In this document: one piece after another, positions 1 through 12,935 of the stretch
Layout of the letters: every line of letters begins with the position of its first letter
Numbering within the stretch: position 1 is the stretch's first letter
DNA from: Paulownia fortunei
Taxonomy: Eukaryota > Streptophyta > Magnoliopsida > Lamiales > Paulowniaceae
NCBI GenBank assembly: GCA_019321725.1
Contig: JAGSPU010000056.1
Location: 868,001 to 932,000 of the forward strand
Direction: 5' to 3'
Length of the DNA stretch: 64,000 bases
The notes under the pieces: model-generated
Databases searched by the model: none
What the model saw: only the letters and a program-made list of their open reading frames with translations
What the model was told of the DNA's origin: nothing
Translations under genes and position numbers: made by a program

Positions 1-1
1 G

Positions 2-913
2 AAAGCCACAAATAAATTCTCTAAAGACAGGATTTTAGGTAGTGGAGGTTTTGGAGAGGTTTATAAGGGCGAGCTTCAAGATGGGACAATTGTGGCAATA
101 AAATCAGCTAAAGTAGGTGACATAAAGAGCACCGAACAAGTGCTCAATGAAGTCGGGATACTCTCTCAAGTCAATCATAAGAACCTTGTAAAGCTCTTAG
201 GTTGTTGTGTTGAAGCTGAACAGCCATTGATGATTTATGAGTACGTTTCTAATGGAACCCTGCATGATCATCTGCATGGTAAGTACTCCAACTTTCTGGA
301 CTGGAAGACAAGGTTAAGAGTTGCTTCACAAACTGCAGAAGCATTAGTTTATCTTCACTCAGCTGCTTATACCCCCATCTACCACAGAGATGTAAAGTCA
401 ACAAACATACTCCTGGATGATGACTTCAACTCTAAAGTTGCTGATTTTGGGCTATCAAGATTGGCTTCCCCAGGGTTAAGTCATGTGTCGACGTGCGCCC
501 AGGGAACACTGGGGTACTTGGACCCTGAGTATTATCGCAGCTACCAGTTAACTGATAAAAGTGATGTCTACAGCTATGGGGTTGTTTTATTGGAACTTTT
601 GACTTCCCAGAAGGTCGTTGATTTCTCACGTGCTCATGACAATGTTAATTTAGTCATCTATGTGAGTGAGCACGCTAGTAGTGGTTCAATCTTGGAAGTT
701 GCAGATCAGCGCTTGATGGGCAAGGAGCCTTCTGCTCACACTATAACAAGTTTGAAAATCTTTTCTGATCTAGCACTAGCCTGTTTGAGGGAGAAGAAAG
801 AGGAGCGACCAACCATGAAGGATGTTCTTCGAGAACTTCAATGCATAATTGATATGGCAGGTCAAGAGGAGGGTTCTAATGTGGCTACTGAGGCTGGTGA
901 GTTTTCTGGGTGA
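2..913 (+). CDS. Wall-associated receptor kinase-like protein, C-terminal kinase domain (5' part outside window)
   Basis: Serine/threonine kinase domain of a plasma-membrane receptor kinase; about 303 codons are visible, open from base 2, so the ectodomain and membrane segment lie upstream of the window. Seen in order (fragment numbering): glycine loop GSGGFGEVYKG at 13-23, ATP-binding Lys34 in VAIKSAK, catalytic HRD at 128-130 followed by VKSTNILL, DFG at 148-150, and the activation-segment end GTLGYLDPEYY. The RD-type loop, CAQGTLGYLDPEYYRS and the DFSRAHDNVNL stretch are typical of the WAK-like (WAKL15/20) group. The frame is uninterrupted and ends TGA after a short Gly/Glu-rich tail. The kinase part has no intron. 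Membership in the WAKL family is inference from the kinase domain only, because the extracellular domain that would prove it is not visible. Confidence 0.9.
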   Translation, partial: KATNKFSKDRILGSGGFGEVYKGELQDGTIVAIKSAKVGDIKSTEQVLNEVGILSQVNHKNLVKLLGCCVEAEQPLMIYEYVSNGTLHDHLHGKYSNFLDWKTRLRVASQTAEALVYLHSAAYTPIYHRDVKSTNILLDDDFNSKVADFGLSRLASPGLSHVSTCAQGTLGYLDPEYYRSYQLTDKSDVYSYGVVLLELLTSQKVVDFSRAHDNVNLVIYVSEHASSGSILEVADQRLMGKEPSAHTITSLKIFSDLALACLREKKEERPTMKDVLRELQCIIDMAGQEEGSNVATEAGEFSG

Positions 914-3900
914 TTTGAGTATATGTTAACCATAGTGATCCCAACTATGCTGGAAGGGACTTGATTTGGTTTTGCCATGTAGAGTTCTATGAAGCACTTG
1001 AAAAAAAAAGAAAAAGGTGTGAGAGTGGGTTGGAAAGATATGAATATAGATGGTTCAGGATCAGATTCTTACTTTGTGTAGAAAGTGTGGTGGATCATTA
1101 AAGATGGACTTCCTATTTTGTATCATTGACGAATTTGTAGTATCATAGTATGTTGAAGTTGTACAAGATATGAAGAAAGCACATCAGATGTAGGAAGTGG
1201 GCAGAGCATTTAGCAAAAATAGTTTGAAATTAATAAAGTTGTGAGAATCAGCAGTTGGTTAATCATTTGCTTTGTCTTTCTGAAAGTGGATATAAATTTG
1301 TACTCTCTGTTCTGCCTCCTCAACTCTCCCTCTCCAATTTTTTTTATTTTTTTTTACTGCACTGTGTGATGGGTGATGCATGCTGATGTCACGATTTCAT
1401 AAAAATTGAAAATTTATAAAAAATAGAGTACCTTTTAAACAATATAAAGTTGGAAATCATCATAATCACCATATACAGTAATATAAACACTTAAGTGCTT
1501 ATTAGCACATTCAACAAGCTTTCAATTTAGTGAACTTGAAAAATGGTGGGTGAGAATTGAAATTACTCAATAACTTAACTGACATTAATTCAAGTGAGCT
1601 TTCATCAAGAATTGAAATTGAAATAAAAAATAAAATATATGTGCGTGCATATACACATACATACATATTTATATATATTCATAACATCACATGTGCTTAA
1701 ATATAACACAATCACAAAATATAGAAAATTTTGAAGCTCACATCTCACAAAAATCTCTTATAGTTAAAACATTTTCAAAAAGCTGCTAAAAGTATTAGGT
1801 AAAGTATTTGTAAAGAGTGTTGATTTTGAATTGAAATATGTACTTTTGAATTGAATTGATGTTTGAGAGACTAAAACTTTTTATTGATACGACACGTGTT
1901 AGAAGTCATTGATTTTCTTCTTTTATAAGAAAACACAAAGAACATTTTATAATTGATGGCAATTTTATCACTTAAAGTGAATTTGCTATGGCGTTTTTAG
2001 GATATTCATCCAAATACATTCTTCAATTTCCCAATTTTCAAATACATTATCTTCTTCAAGTTTGTGCATATTAATGCTTCTTGCGGCTTCAAAGCTTCAT
2101 GACTAATTCTGTCAGTGATTTTTCTTTTTTTCTTTAAAGAAAAGAGAGAAGTTGAGCAAAGAGTCGTTGACCCGTCTAGTGAAACGAGTGAAATAGTTAT
2201 CTCAGGCCATATTAAGTTCTAATGTCTTAAAATCTTTTTCAATTACAGGAGATATAAATGCATTTGTTAACCGTGTTTTGGGGTAGGGATTGTACTCTCC
2301 TAAAATGAATTTTCATTCTTTCAAAACCCTTTTCTCATTTTTATATATCATTCTATCATATTATAAATATATATATTTCCAATCATTATAATAATAAATA
2401 AATAAATATGTATATATTACCATCCTTACCGTAACATTAGTATATGTCTTTCAATTCATTATCTTAATATAATAATTATATAAATGCGACACCATTGTCA
2501 AGATAAAATTCAATATAAATAAATATCAATTTTAAAATATCTTATTCAAATATTTTTTATCCAAAAATAACATGAATCATTTTTAAACTACTGGGTCATA
2601 TACATTTCATTTTCCATACTTCTATACTACATCTAAAAATAATTTCTTCGAAACACAAAAAAACAGAAAAAAAATGCGAATGGAGGGTAGAAAAAGTACG
2701 GAATCGAGTCTTCTGTATGCAACTCATCGAGTCACTTCAAATTTTAGAACAACATAGCACAAGTAATAGTGTAATAGTATGAAACGTGGAAAAAAAAAAG
2801 TTATTCGTGGAAGTACTCTATTTGGAACATCTTTTAGAGAATCGGAATTAGTCAAAGGCAAGAGGATTACATTCAATATTTGGTCCTCAATCGTGGTGCA
2901 TAAAAAGCAATTAAAAGTGGCTTTTTTCCAATTGTCAACAACTAATAATATTGTACTGTATAGGTTGACAAAAATGGCTTCTGTCCATACAGCACAAAGG
3001 GCCACTAATTCGGGAAACCCTGCACATTTCCATGGTGCCAACTGCTTAACTTATTGGAGATTCAAAATTGTGCAACATTCTGGGAGTTAATGGGGACACC
3101 ATGCTTCTGTTTATATTGGTCATATTCAGGAACAATGGGTGCCAAATCTTTTTTTTCAGTGCACAAAATATTTCCATTCCAATGAGTATAGCTAATTGAG
3201 TTGATTTGTTACAAAAGTTGCTTGTTTGCATAGCTCATGTTGTACCTACTCTATCCAACTTTTTGAAATTTTGAATATTAGAAAAAGGAATTTCTCTTCA
3301 TATTTCTCACCCCTTTGACACGTGTCAAATTTCTAAGGAATAAATTGGATGAGATAGGTGGAAACCGTCCAAAATAGGAAAGCTGAAGATAATGTTCTCA
3401 ACCAGCAGAGGACCAGTCCAAAGAATGAAGCAACGGAGGACACGAAGTGGTCCAAATCTATCTTTTTGGAAAAGTTTTCTAGGTCTAGAATCTGGTCTCA
3501 ACAATAGGACCCATGCAATATGACTGCTACTTTGTCCAGACAAGCTGAAAATAAGCAATGGTAGTGAAAGACACAACTGGATCTCATATGATTTACCTAA
3601 ACTACCAGTCTATCGGCAAAACATATTGAGCACAGAGCAAATGGAGATGGAGAAAAAGATTACTAGTCTGCAGAGTTGGTCTCTAAACGGTATATAACAG
3701 TTCCAAAATGCCATGCTAAATATCAGATTTAACTTACGAGTTACCAAACTCAGATCTCATGCCAAGTTGATCAGGAGGCATGTCATATATCTGTAGCCAT
3801 AATGAAAAAAAAAAAGAAGAGAGAAAAACTTTGTCGTAATAGCGAATTAACATCTCACTGGAGAAATGATTATATACAAATCTTGGTCAAGCAGACCTCC

Positions 3901-3919
3901 AGCTGAAGCATGGCTTTAC
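914..3919. other. Intergenic region between kinase and PAB7, including both 3' UTRs
   Basis: The first ~330 bases look like the kinase 3' UTR, with an AATAAA at 1232-1237. About 1380-2700 is very AT-rich with runs such as a (AT)-rich block near 1640-1680 and 2340-2410, and no coding signal. About 2700-3600 is less AT-rich and holds short open frames on both strands (for example 2724-3041 and 3325-3576, minus) that show no family resemblance, no splice partners and mutual overlap, so I do not call genes. The last few hundred bases before 3920 are probably the 3' UTR of the minus-strand PAB7 gene. Confidence 0.6.
1232..1237 (+). promoter_or_regulatory. Candidate polyadenylation signal of the receptor kinase gene
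   Basis: AATAAA about 320 bases after the TGA of the kinase, in a stretch that still has moderate base composition, just before the sequence turns AT-rich. Plant poly(A) signals are loose, so this is only the best visible candidate. Confidence 0.45.
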
Positions 3920-6900
3920 TCAGTTTACTGCAACTTCATTGGAAAGGTAATCCTTATGAAGTGAATCTTGGTTTGACACTTCGGCCTTAGAGAATTTGAG
4001 CACCTCAATAGCCTCTTCCACCTTGGCTGCTAGCGACTCTGGTGAATCTAATAAAAGTAGTAGTTCCGAGTTGTCCATCTCCAAAAGCATTCCAGTTATC
4101 TTTGCAGCTAGATCAGGCTACGAAGATATGCAAACTTTCATTAAAGTTCTGTTAGTCAGGTGAGAATAGGTTTTGCCTTGAAATGATGAATGAAACATCA
4201 GCAAACATGAACTACCTAACCCTTATAAAATTATGTATGAATAAAAGTCAGAAATTTGGTAACGGATCTACAGAAAGTGACCAAGGACAGAAATATGTTT
4301 CCAGCTGAGAGGCATTTCAATGGTAATAAAAGTAAGTCATCTTGTAAATTAATGTATGCTTTCTTTTTCTCTTTTTTTTTTTTTCTTTTTTCCTCATAAG
4401 TGTAAATGAAGGTATGCTGATTAGGGGAAAAAAAGTCTTATCATAGATGTGCATTCACACAGGCAAGTACTTCAATGGTTTTCCTGGTGCAGCCAAAGGG
4501 TCGTTTTGGGGACAATCACAGAGTTCGGACTATCTGGCATCCTAGCAGTACTCAGACAGTTTAATGGGGTCATCTAATCCCACTGGCGCACAGGAGGTCT
4601 GCCTGTGATGAACATTTTCTCTGATCTCTTTGGGTTTATGACGAGAAATGATCACTATGCAGGGTAGAAAACATTTACTTGTAATCAAAGAAACATGAAT
4701 GTGTCACAAAAACACTGTGAATTCCTTCACTGCTTCATTCTCTATATGTTTTACATGAAAGTGTTCATTATCTTTCACAGAATTCAGTTATTTCAGGTCA
4801 GGAAACATGATCTCAAAAGCTATAATTGCAATAACAATATCAAATACTTGAGCTACCAACTTCGAAACCAATTCTAAGGGTCTTTTGTCAAACATGTTTA
4901 CCAAAAAAAAAAACTTATAATCAAAATGTGGAAAAGATCTCCACCTTATGCTGATCAACGAGGGGATAAAGACGCTCCCCAAGTATCTGTTTCTGCTTCT
5001 GTGGAGAAGCTGCAACAAGCAAGCTACTTAACATCTCCGACCCTCAACACCCACTCCAGCAGCAATTGAAACAGGCTGAACAGCAGGAGTCCCTTTGTTC
5101 ATCTCACGTGAAAGTCTATTTGGACTAACAAGCCCAGAATGCTGCAATAGCACACATATTCATCTTATATTAGGAAATTTTGTACGAACACTAACAAAAC
5201 TGTGATGCATATTTTGCAGTATGAATCTAACAAAAAATCATCAAGCATATGTGGTATGTAATATGCCAATCATAAATCACATTCTCCATAAAGTTGCATA
5301 AAGTACTCAAGTTATCTAGCTTACAGAAACTCTGCGTACAATCTCATTCAACAAGCAAATAAAACAGTACTAATTTCTGGAAGTAACACAACATAAAGGT
5401 ACCATATCATTTAACTTCCAGGACATAATAGCCACTGGTATCAAAGCTGAAAAAAGGAACATATAGTCAACTCATTCTAAATGAACTTTCACTTTGAGCC
5501 TCCTGGATCCATACCGAGGGAAAGCCTATCAGTAGAGTATAGTTTACTATTTTGTTAACTAAAAAAGCTTTCTTAACAACAAAGAAAAACAAAAAAGAGA
5601 GAGGACAGGCCTGGGATCTCATCTCATGATACAGAAGAGAAGGTCCCTGACTATACTAAGATGAATAAATGGATACTGAAGGTGGATACCAGTCGCCATA
5701 GCAAAAATAACATAGACCAATGAATGCAAGCTTTTATCATCAGGTTTATTTATCATGCTGTAGGAGAAAATCACAATCTCTAGATGATGTAACTCAGAAT
5801 TTGTAAAATTTTCCTAGCTTTAGTGAAATTCCTGTAATCACCAATTTCTGTGAAACACAACAAAATATGGGAATCCCTGATGTACATAACTTTATTAAAA
5901 AGGACATAACATTAGCATGTCACATTTCATATGTCTAAAAGGAATAATACATGGACAATTAGCCAGCATAAAGAGAGCAAATTAATGTTCAAAAACATAA
6001 GACATGGACTAATTGCAATAATTAGGAACAAATCACAAGCGAAAATAGACCTGCTGGTTGCTTGAATCTTTTGATGAAACCAGAGAATGAATTGGCTGTT
6101 GCAAATGCGATGCATATGTGGAAACACCACCTCGTGGAATGGGATGGCCATTCATCCTTCCTCTGCTCTGTCCTCTGTCTTGGACTATTAGGATCCTGTA
6201 AATCGTATAGAGGAAAAAAAAAAACAGTGGATAAAAACGATCAATCCGAGACAATATCTACTGAAACTATACCTATCTACTCTCCAACAATGTAGACAGC
6301 AGCAGAAGATCAATGATTATAGGAAACCATTTATAACTAAGTGCTTCAACTTAAACCAATAAAACTCACTGACGGAACTGGAGATAGTTGAACAGCAGGC
6401 CCATAAGGATTTGCAAAGCCATTAGCCCTCCATCCTGGCCTGATACCCAGAGGCTGATACATCAGACCAGGTCCAGCAGGAATTTGGGAAACAACACCGG
6501 GAGCTGGATAATAAATAGGTGAATATCCACCAGGAACAGCAGCAGAAAGTCCTGCGAAGCCTGCCATACAGTGCGCAAATTGTAGCTTTAACTGGGCTTG
6601 CCTTTCCTCTTTCCTCTGAGCAATTGCCACATACAATGGCTTCCAGCGCAAAATAGATCCTGATAAGCAACATTACAATCAGAGGCGGGATATGTTGACT
6701 AGTTGGCAATTTAAATCATTAGCAATAAAAAGCAGAATGGATAGGAAAAAAGATAAGAAAAGAAACTGATTCTGTGTGGATCAAGGTGGGCTATCTAGAA
6801 TATAGAGTTTTTCCTTCTAGAGTTTCCAATGATACTTCTGAGACTATGAAAAGATAAACTACTATCCCGCAACAAAGAAAAATGAAATTACATGGCAGGA

Positions 6901-9900
6901 GCTAAATGCCATTTGAAGCAACTTCTCAAATCTCTGTTTCTCTAGCTTTCTAGTAATGCAACAAATTACTCCACAAGAACTTGATATTCTCAAAAATGCA
7001 AGCATTCACACTTCAACAGACAACAATAACTTGTTCTACACACATTTGGGATAGAGTAAGGTAAATATATTTTTAAAAGGAAAAAAAAAAGATTATGTAA
7101 AAGCCAGTGCAATTTACCCTGTCCAAACGAATCACAACATAACTTTTAAAGACCTAAGTATCCATGGAGGACATATAATGTAGCTCGAGAGAGCTGGAAA
7201 GGGGAAAAAACTGAAGCATGGTGTTAGCCTCCACTAAGGGAAGTCATTTGCCGTGCCGAACACCATTTATTGGATGCATTATGCTGCATAGCTTGGCCCC
7301 AAAAACTAGCTACCATTTGGTGCATGAGTAAAAAGGACTAGAAACATATATAAAATAAAAAAAATCGCTCTCATACCATCATTTTACATAGCTTCTAAAC
7401 AATTTGAACTACATTGACAGTTGCAGTGGACGTTCACAATCCATTTTGGTCAATACAATTGATCGTGAGAAGATTTATCAGGATAGTCAGAGATGCATTA
7501 AGGTATTGACTTGAATCCATCTGCACCATCATGTTTGTCTACGAATGATATCAACCATACTTCGTTGATTGACACATTGCATATTTGCATTTTGATGAAT
7601 AAATGTTGTCTTAAAAGGATTTCTTGTTAGCCAGACCATAAGGATATTGAAGTCAGGTTTCAATGTCAATATCATGAACCCAAACCTATAAAGCAATTAT
7701 CATGCTTACCTTTAAATGCCTAGAATTAGGGTTCATACAGGACAGGCTGCATGTAAACGTACTCACCATGCAAACTGTTTACAGCTTTATTTGCCTCATC
7801 TGGCGTAGAGTAGCAAACAAATCCAAACCCCTTGCTCACTCCTTTATCATCTCGCATGAGCTTTGCCGAGGTAATTGTACCACACTGGCTAAAATGTTCC
7901 CTGAAGTCTTCATCAGTGATGTCATCATCAATATTCTTCACATATACATTGGAAGCCTGTAATTGGAAAATTAAAAGAAAATCATTGCCAGATATAGCAG
8001 AAGCAATTATATAAGCCTTCACTGAAGAAAATCATTCCTATGGGACCTGATATTTCAGGATTTGTGCCTTTCTTTTCTCCTCAAACTGGCGGCGTAACAA
8101 TTCTGCACGTTCTGATTTCTTTTGTGCCCGGGCAACATATAAAACCTTGGAGCCTATTCAATACATACATTATATGCCAAAGATTCAAACAGCTAAGGTT
8201 TTACAGTGAATCATACAATAGACTCTGGTAGAAGTTTATGAGTGTACCAAGTTGTGATCCGTTCAAAGCTTCCATTGCACATTTGCATCATCTGGATTCT
8301 CAAAGTTGACAAATCCAAAGCCTCTTGATAACCCATTGTCATCTTTTGAAATGACTAAGCTTAAAATTTTTCCATATTCAGAGAACTTCTCCTTGAGGAC
8401 TTCTTCTGAGACATCTGTATCCATATTCTTCACGTACAGATTTGTGTACTTAGCTTCATGACCAGGAAGAGCTCGGTCACTCTTTCGCATGAACTTACCA
8501 ACATACCTATGCAAGTAAAACTTTCTCATTTTGGACAAGAAAAAGATTAATGGTGCTCAAGACAATATCACGCAGACCATCAAAAGACAAGTGCAAAGGA
8601 AACAAGTAACAGAAGCAGACATACATCTGTTTGCCTCCGAGAGAGGAGCCATTGAGCTTCTCAATGGCAGCATTTGCAGAATTTTCAGATTCAAACTGGA
8701 CAAAGCCATATCCTTCACTCTTCCCATCATGAGATGTGACAACTTTACAAGACAATATATTACCAAACTTCTGAAAATTTTCTTGAAGCATCATGCTATC
8801 TATTGAGTCACTCAAATTCTACAGTAAAAGCCCAAAAGTTAGATTAACCTGCTCAAATAAGTGAATCATGACACAAGATAAAGATATCTCAATAAACCAA
8901 TTACATTGATACAAAAATGACATGCAGATTTACCTTGACAAAGACATTTCCAACTCCACTTCTTCTTGCATCTGGATCACGATCCGACCACATAACCCTT
9001 ATCACTTTTCCATTCAATTTAGAATGATTTTTCACCTCAATAGCAAGAATAGCTACTCAAAAACCAAAACAAAAAATAATAATAAAATGTATATGTAATT
9101 CAAAAACAAAATCACAATGTAGCAATTAAGTGATAAATCCATGGCACTGGTGCTTCACAATATCAAGACACGGAAAAATCCCAATCATTGAGGGATATAG
9201 CGAAATCCTTAGCAGGCTAGAGGGACAAGCTGAATAGAAGTGACGAACACACAAAGGAGAAAATTTCCAAACCAACAAATAAGCAATATTCCTTATTTAC
9301 AGTGCCAGATAGACAAAATTCCAAGGACTTCTAAATGAAGCTCATCCATCTAAAGATTTTCAGGCTAAAACGGAAAAAGAATCACATCAATTCAACATTA
9401 GTTAACAGCAACTCACTCATAGCCAGGATTTGAGTAATTCATAAATTGACAGGAAGTCTTTTGCATAAATTCATATACATAAATAGATTTTCACGGCAAC
9501 CTAAGGTCGATAAATTATATCAGTTGAGCAGTAAATCACGATCAGTATACCAAAACGACTTTATACTGTGCATGCACGACTGCAACAACAGATACACATC
9601 AATGTGCCTTCGTGTATGACTCTTTATAATCCATACCCCATCAGAATCTTTTCAGGCATCGTTTAGATTTTTGTACGGAGAAAGCAATCAATCACTATGA
9701 CCAATTCAAACAAAAATATACTCAATCAAAAACAATCACTCAAATCAAAATCCACATGAATGAAAATCCAATCAAACTTCAATCACCAAAACCAGTTAGA
9801 ACAAGCAGCATCCCGATCCACTTTCCACGCACACATTCTCCAACTCACGCATGCACACATAGCAAGTGATGTAAAAAAGCATCTCGAGAAATAAAAAAAA

Positions 9901-10099
9901 AAAAAGCACCTTCTTGACGCGACATAAAGTTGACGTAGCCATAACAGAGAGAGCGGCCGGTGGCGGAGTCACGGCAGACGTACACGGAGTCTAGGCTCTT
10001 GAACTCCGAGAAAGCGTCGAACAGCATACCATCCGTCACGTCCTGCTGCAAATCCCCAACATACAGCGACGCCGCCGGTACCGTCGGAGCCAACGCCAT
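3920..10099 (-). CDS. PAB7: Polyadenylate-binding protein, PAB7-like (four RRMs plus MLLE), three frame breaks in this sequence
   Basis: Cytoplasmic poly(A)-binding protein that coats mRNA tails and couples them to translation and turnover. Ten exons (minus, high to low): 9910-10099, 8934-9052, 8625-8818, 8248-8506, 8047-8153, 7767-7956, 6370-6659, 6051-6195, 4945-5141, 3920-4117; all introns GT-AG. RRM1 begins [23 protein letters not shown]2 covers exons 2-3 ([16 protein letters not shown]); RRM3 has TNLYVKNM and GFGFVNF; RRM4 has SNVYVKNI and GFGFVCYS; the C-terminal MLLE domain has LGERLYPLV and [11 protein letters not shown]. The short N terminus and short linker resemble PAB7-like rather than PAB2/PAB8 proteins. 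The conserved frame breaks near 8280 (exon 4, -1), 6172 (exon 8, -2 or +1) and 5041 (exon 9, -1); exon 9 read literally stops before the MLLE. About 628 residues if corrected. Consensus error is likelier than pseudogene. Confidence 0.88.
4589..4607. other. Perfect 6-bp hairpin in a compositionally distinct part of PAB7 intron 9
   Basis: CACAGG (4589-4594) is followed after seven bases by CCTGTG (4602-4607). It sits in a ~130-base, relatively GC-rich patch (about 4480-4610) inside the otherwise AT-rich intron between the last two PAB7 exons. Function unknown; it could be a small RNA gene, an old insertion remnant or chance. Confidence 0.3.
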
Positions 10100-12723
10100 T
10101 TATTCCAGCTCTCCAAAAAATTAAATTAACGGTCTAGATATTAGTATTTGTTTACCGTCTGCATGTGTGAAGAGAGAGGAACGTGAAGGTTTAAAGGGAA
10201 GCAATGAGGCATTACGGAATGTAGACACTGAGAATGGAAATGGAATTACAAACGAGATTTTTTCCTTGTGGGGAATATGCAAAAATAGCAATTTAATTAG
10301 GAGGGGAAATTTAGGGGATATGAGAGTAGGAGAAGTGTGTGTCTGTGTGCATGGACGCGGGAGTTTTGTGCCGCTTTCAGTATGGGGATACCAGAAACAG
10401 TGTATGACGCGGGCGAGGAGGCGCGTTCAGTTAACTTGCGGGGAACTTGTTTGGCCCAACGACTGTCTTTTCTAGGTGAATCACAAGAAAATCGTCGCGT
10501 ATCATCAAATTTAGAGTAATATTTGGAAGGCATTCGAGATCGAGATCGAATCATTCTTTTGTGGCATTGTTTGGGTAGTTGAATTTCTAGTCGAATTCAG
10601 ATTTTTGTGTGCATTGATTAATTGGTGGTATTTATTATTGTACGTTTGCACTCAAAATTTACTAGTAAATATTAACTTCTATTTTTATGCTTTCATTTTT
10701 TCATTTCTTCTATGATTGAATTGAACATTAAGGTAGTTTATATTTTGTATTAAATATGTATATTGTTTGTCTTTTTTAGAAAAAAAAATAAGGTAATTTT
10801 TATTTTATCTACTCCCTTGAACTACAGTAGAAAATAAAATTATTGTCCCCCACATGAAATAGTGCAATAACAAAAGCGTTTGGAACATTTATGAGCAATT
10901 GTAGTTTAAATCCCATATTATACTCGATTTTAACTGGTGACTGATTTTAGGTTTGGAGGTTAGGTCAGCTATTCCCAATGGATTAGTTAGGACGTAAGTC
11001 ATGGAACTTGAGTAATAAAAAATAAATAAAAATAAGATTGTCATCTTTAATTTTTATTATTTCACTTTACCTTTAAAAATATTTTAATTATCAAAAAATT
11101 TCAAAAATAATACTTAATTACCAAATTTATGTAAGTCAAATGAAATCTAGAAAAAGAACGAAAACTCGTACATTTCTTCATGAATTAGCAAAAACTTTTA
11201 CTAGTGTTTTTGGCCATTCACGACTTTTACTGAAGTGCATTTTTTCTTAGAAATTGGATTAAATGCAATTTCACCCGCAAAAGGGTAAAAAATTGGTTCT
11301 TATAATCAAGCAAAGATTTATTTTATGAATTGTAAATAATTTTTTCATCAACTATTTTTATGTAATTAATTAAATTAACTATTCTACTTATATGTCAACA
11401 TGGACTGGTGGGGTTGGAATATGAAGAAGTTGGGTATCTTTTCCCTATTTTTTTATTTATTTTTTTTACTCAAAGGTGAAATTGTTAAATCATGGTTATT
11501 TTTAAATGAATCTTATAATTAGGTAGATATTTAAAAATAGAGAGGGGAAAGCAAATTATAAAAAAATATAGAGACAGAGTGATGGAACGAAAAGATGGAG
11601 GGGGAGTCATCAGTCTCATGTTTTCGTATAGTTGGAGGGGCAGTGTATTTACCCTATACAATAAGATTAAATTAGTGACAAAAATAATTTTGTGGAAGTT
11701 CATAAGTTTGACCAAAATTTAAATTGTGATGACAATAATGTTTTCCCCTTTTTTTTTTAACCCTCCCTTATAAAATATGAAAACTGCATAAGAAAATGTT
11801 GTAAATATTTATACTAGGAAGTACTCCTCTCTCTCTCTTAATATTCACGTGTTTTATGACATATTTAGAGTTGGGTCATGCATATGTTACATGTTGTACT
11901 TTGTCTTTTAATATACTAACTTGAAACATATAACATTAATTATAAAATATATATTGCATGAAACCATAAAGTATTTCGCTGTAGCTATTGTTATTTTCAT
12001 TATTCTTACAAACCAACAATTAGAAAAATATCAGGCCAATGCTTAGCATATGAGATGTAATACTTTTGCATGTTAAATGACTTTAGTAAATAATCAAAAT
12101 ATAATTACAAAAATTTAAATTTAACAAAAAATATTTCAATCTTAGGTCGTTGCAACAGTATCACTATGTAGAATCACACATATATATTCTCTTGAATTTA
12201 ATATTTTGTTTACGTACATGAAAGTAACAATTCACATGTATGAGTAACAATTCTTAATTAATTATAGAGATTATGTCAGGAAAAACTTGTGTAAGAATTT
12301 GGAACGATGTATTTGCATCCGCCTTCCCTTAAGTTTTTAATATTTGGCCCACCTCCTATAAAGTATAATTTTTTGACAAAAATCTCTCAATATAAATTAG
12401 TTAGTTTGATGTAAACAAAATAAATCGTATATCACATTTCGAATGTGAGTATGTTGTGAACATCACACAATCAAATTTACTGTTGATATTATTAGGAATA
12501 GATATATATTTTCAGAATTTAGTATAAAAAGAAATATATATATATTAAGAAAAAATTATTGAAAAGGCTAAAATGCCTCTATCTCCATACTTGTGGAAAA
12601 GGCGGACATATGTTTCAAAAAAATTAATAATAATTATTTTCATGACTCATAGTTCAAAAAAATTGAACATAAAATGAAAAAAAAATTGAAAATCTCTCTA
12701 ATCAAGATTAGGATAAGATAACA

Positions 12724-12766
12724 AAATGAAAAAAAAAAAAAAAAAGAAAAAAAAAAAAAACAAAAA
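12724..12766. repeat. A-rich homopolymer tract upstream of EMC1
   Basis: About 40 bases of almost pure A, interrupted by a single G and a C, roughly 170 bases before the EMC1 start codon. It could be a nucleosome-disfavouring promoter tract or the tail of an old retroposed insertion; no flanking duplication was seen. Confidence 0.7.
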
Positions 12767-12852
12767 GCCGGTGTTAGTGAAAACTTTGCTCCAGCCCAAG
12801 TTTCAGGCTTCCAGCACTCAACTACTACTATAATACTATAGAGTTGGTCTCC

Positions 12853-12860
12853 TTTATAAG
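12853..12860 (+). promoter_or_regulatory. Candidate TATA box of EMC1
   Basis: TTTATAAG lies about 80 bases upstream of the EMC1 ATG, followed by a pyrimidine-rich leader, which is a normal plant arrangement. Confidence 0.45.
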
Positions 12861-12935
12861 TATCGCCCCTTCTCTCAGATCTGTTTTCTTTGTTGTCTTC
12901 TCCTTTTAGAGAGAGAAAACTGACGAATTGTCGCC

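Larger units (their letters stand above)
10100..12935. other. Divergent intergenic region between PAB7 and EMC1
   Basis: The two genes are transcribed away from each other, so both promoters should lie here. 10100-10560 is less AT-rich and probably holds the PAB7 5' UTR and promoter. From about 10600 to 12720 the sequence is strongly AT-rich with many short A and T runs and no coding signal. The EMC1 side has an A-rich tract at 12724-12766 and a TATA-like element at 12853-12860. Confidence 0.6.

Noticed and set aside
2724..3576. Several 60-105 codon open frames on both strands between the kinase and PAB7
   Set aside because: They overlap each other, show no family motifs, signal peptides or splice partners, and can occur by chance in this composition.
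3920..10099. Calling PAB7 a pseudogene
   Set aside because: Only three small frame breaks, all splice sites and RRM/MLLE residues conserved, and the same type of break occurs in other conserved genes of the window; consensus error is the simpler explanation.
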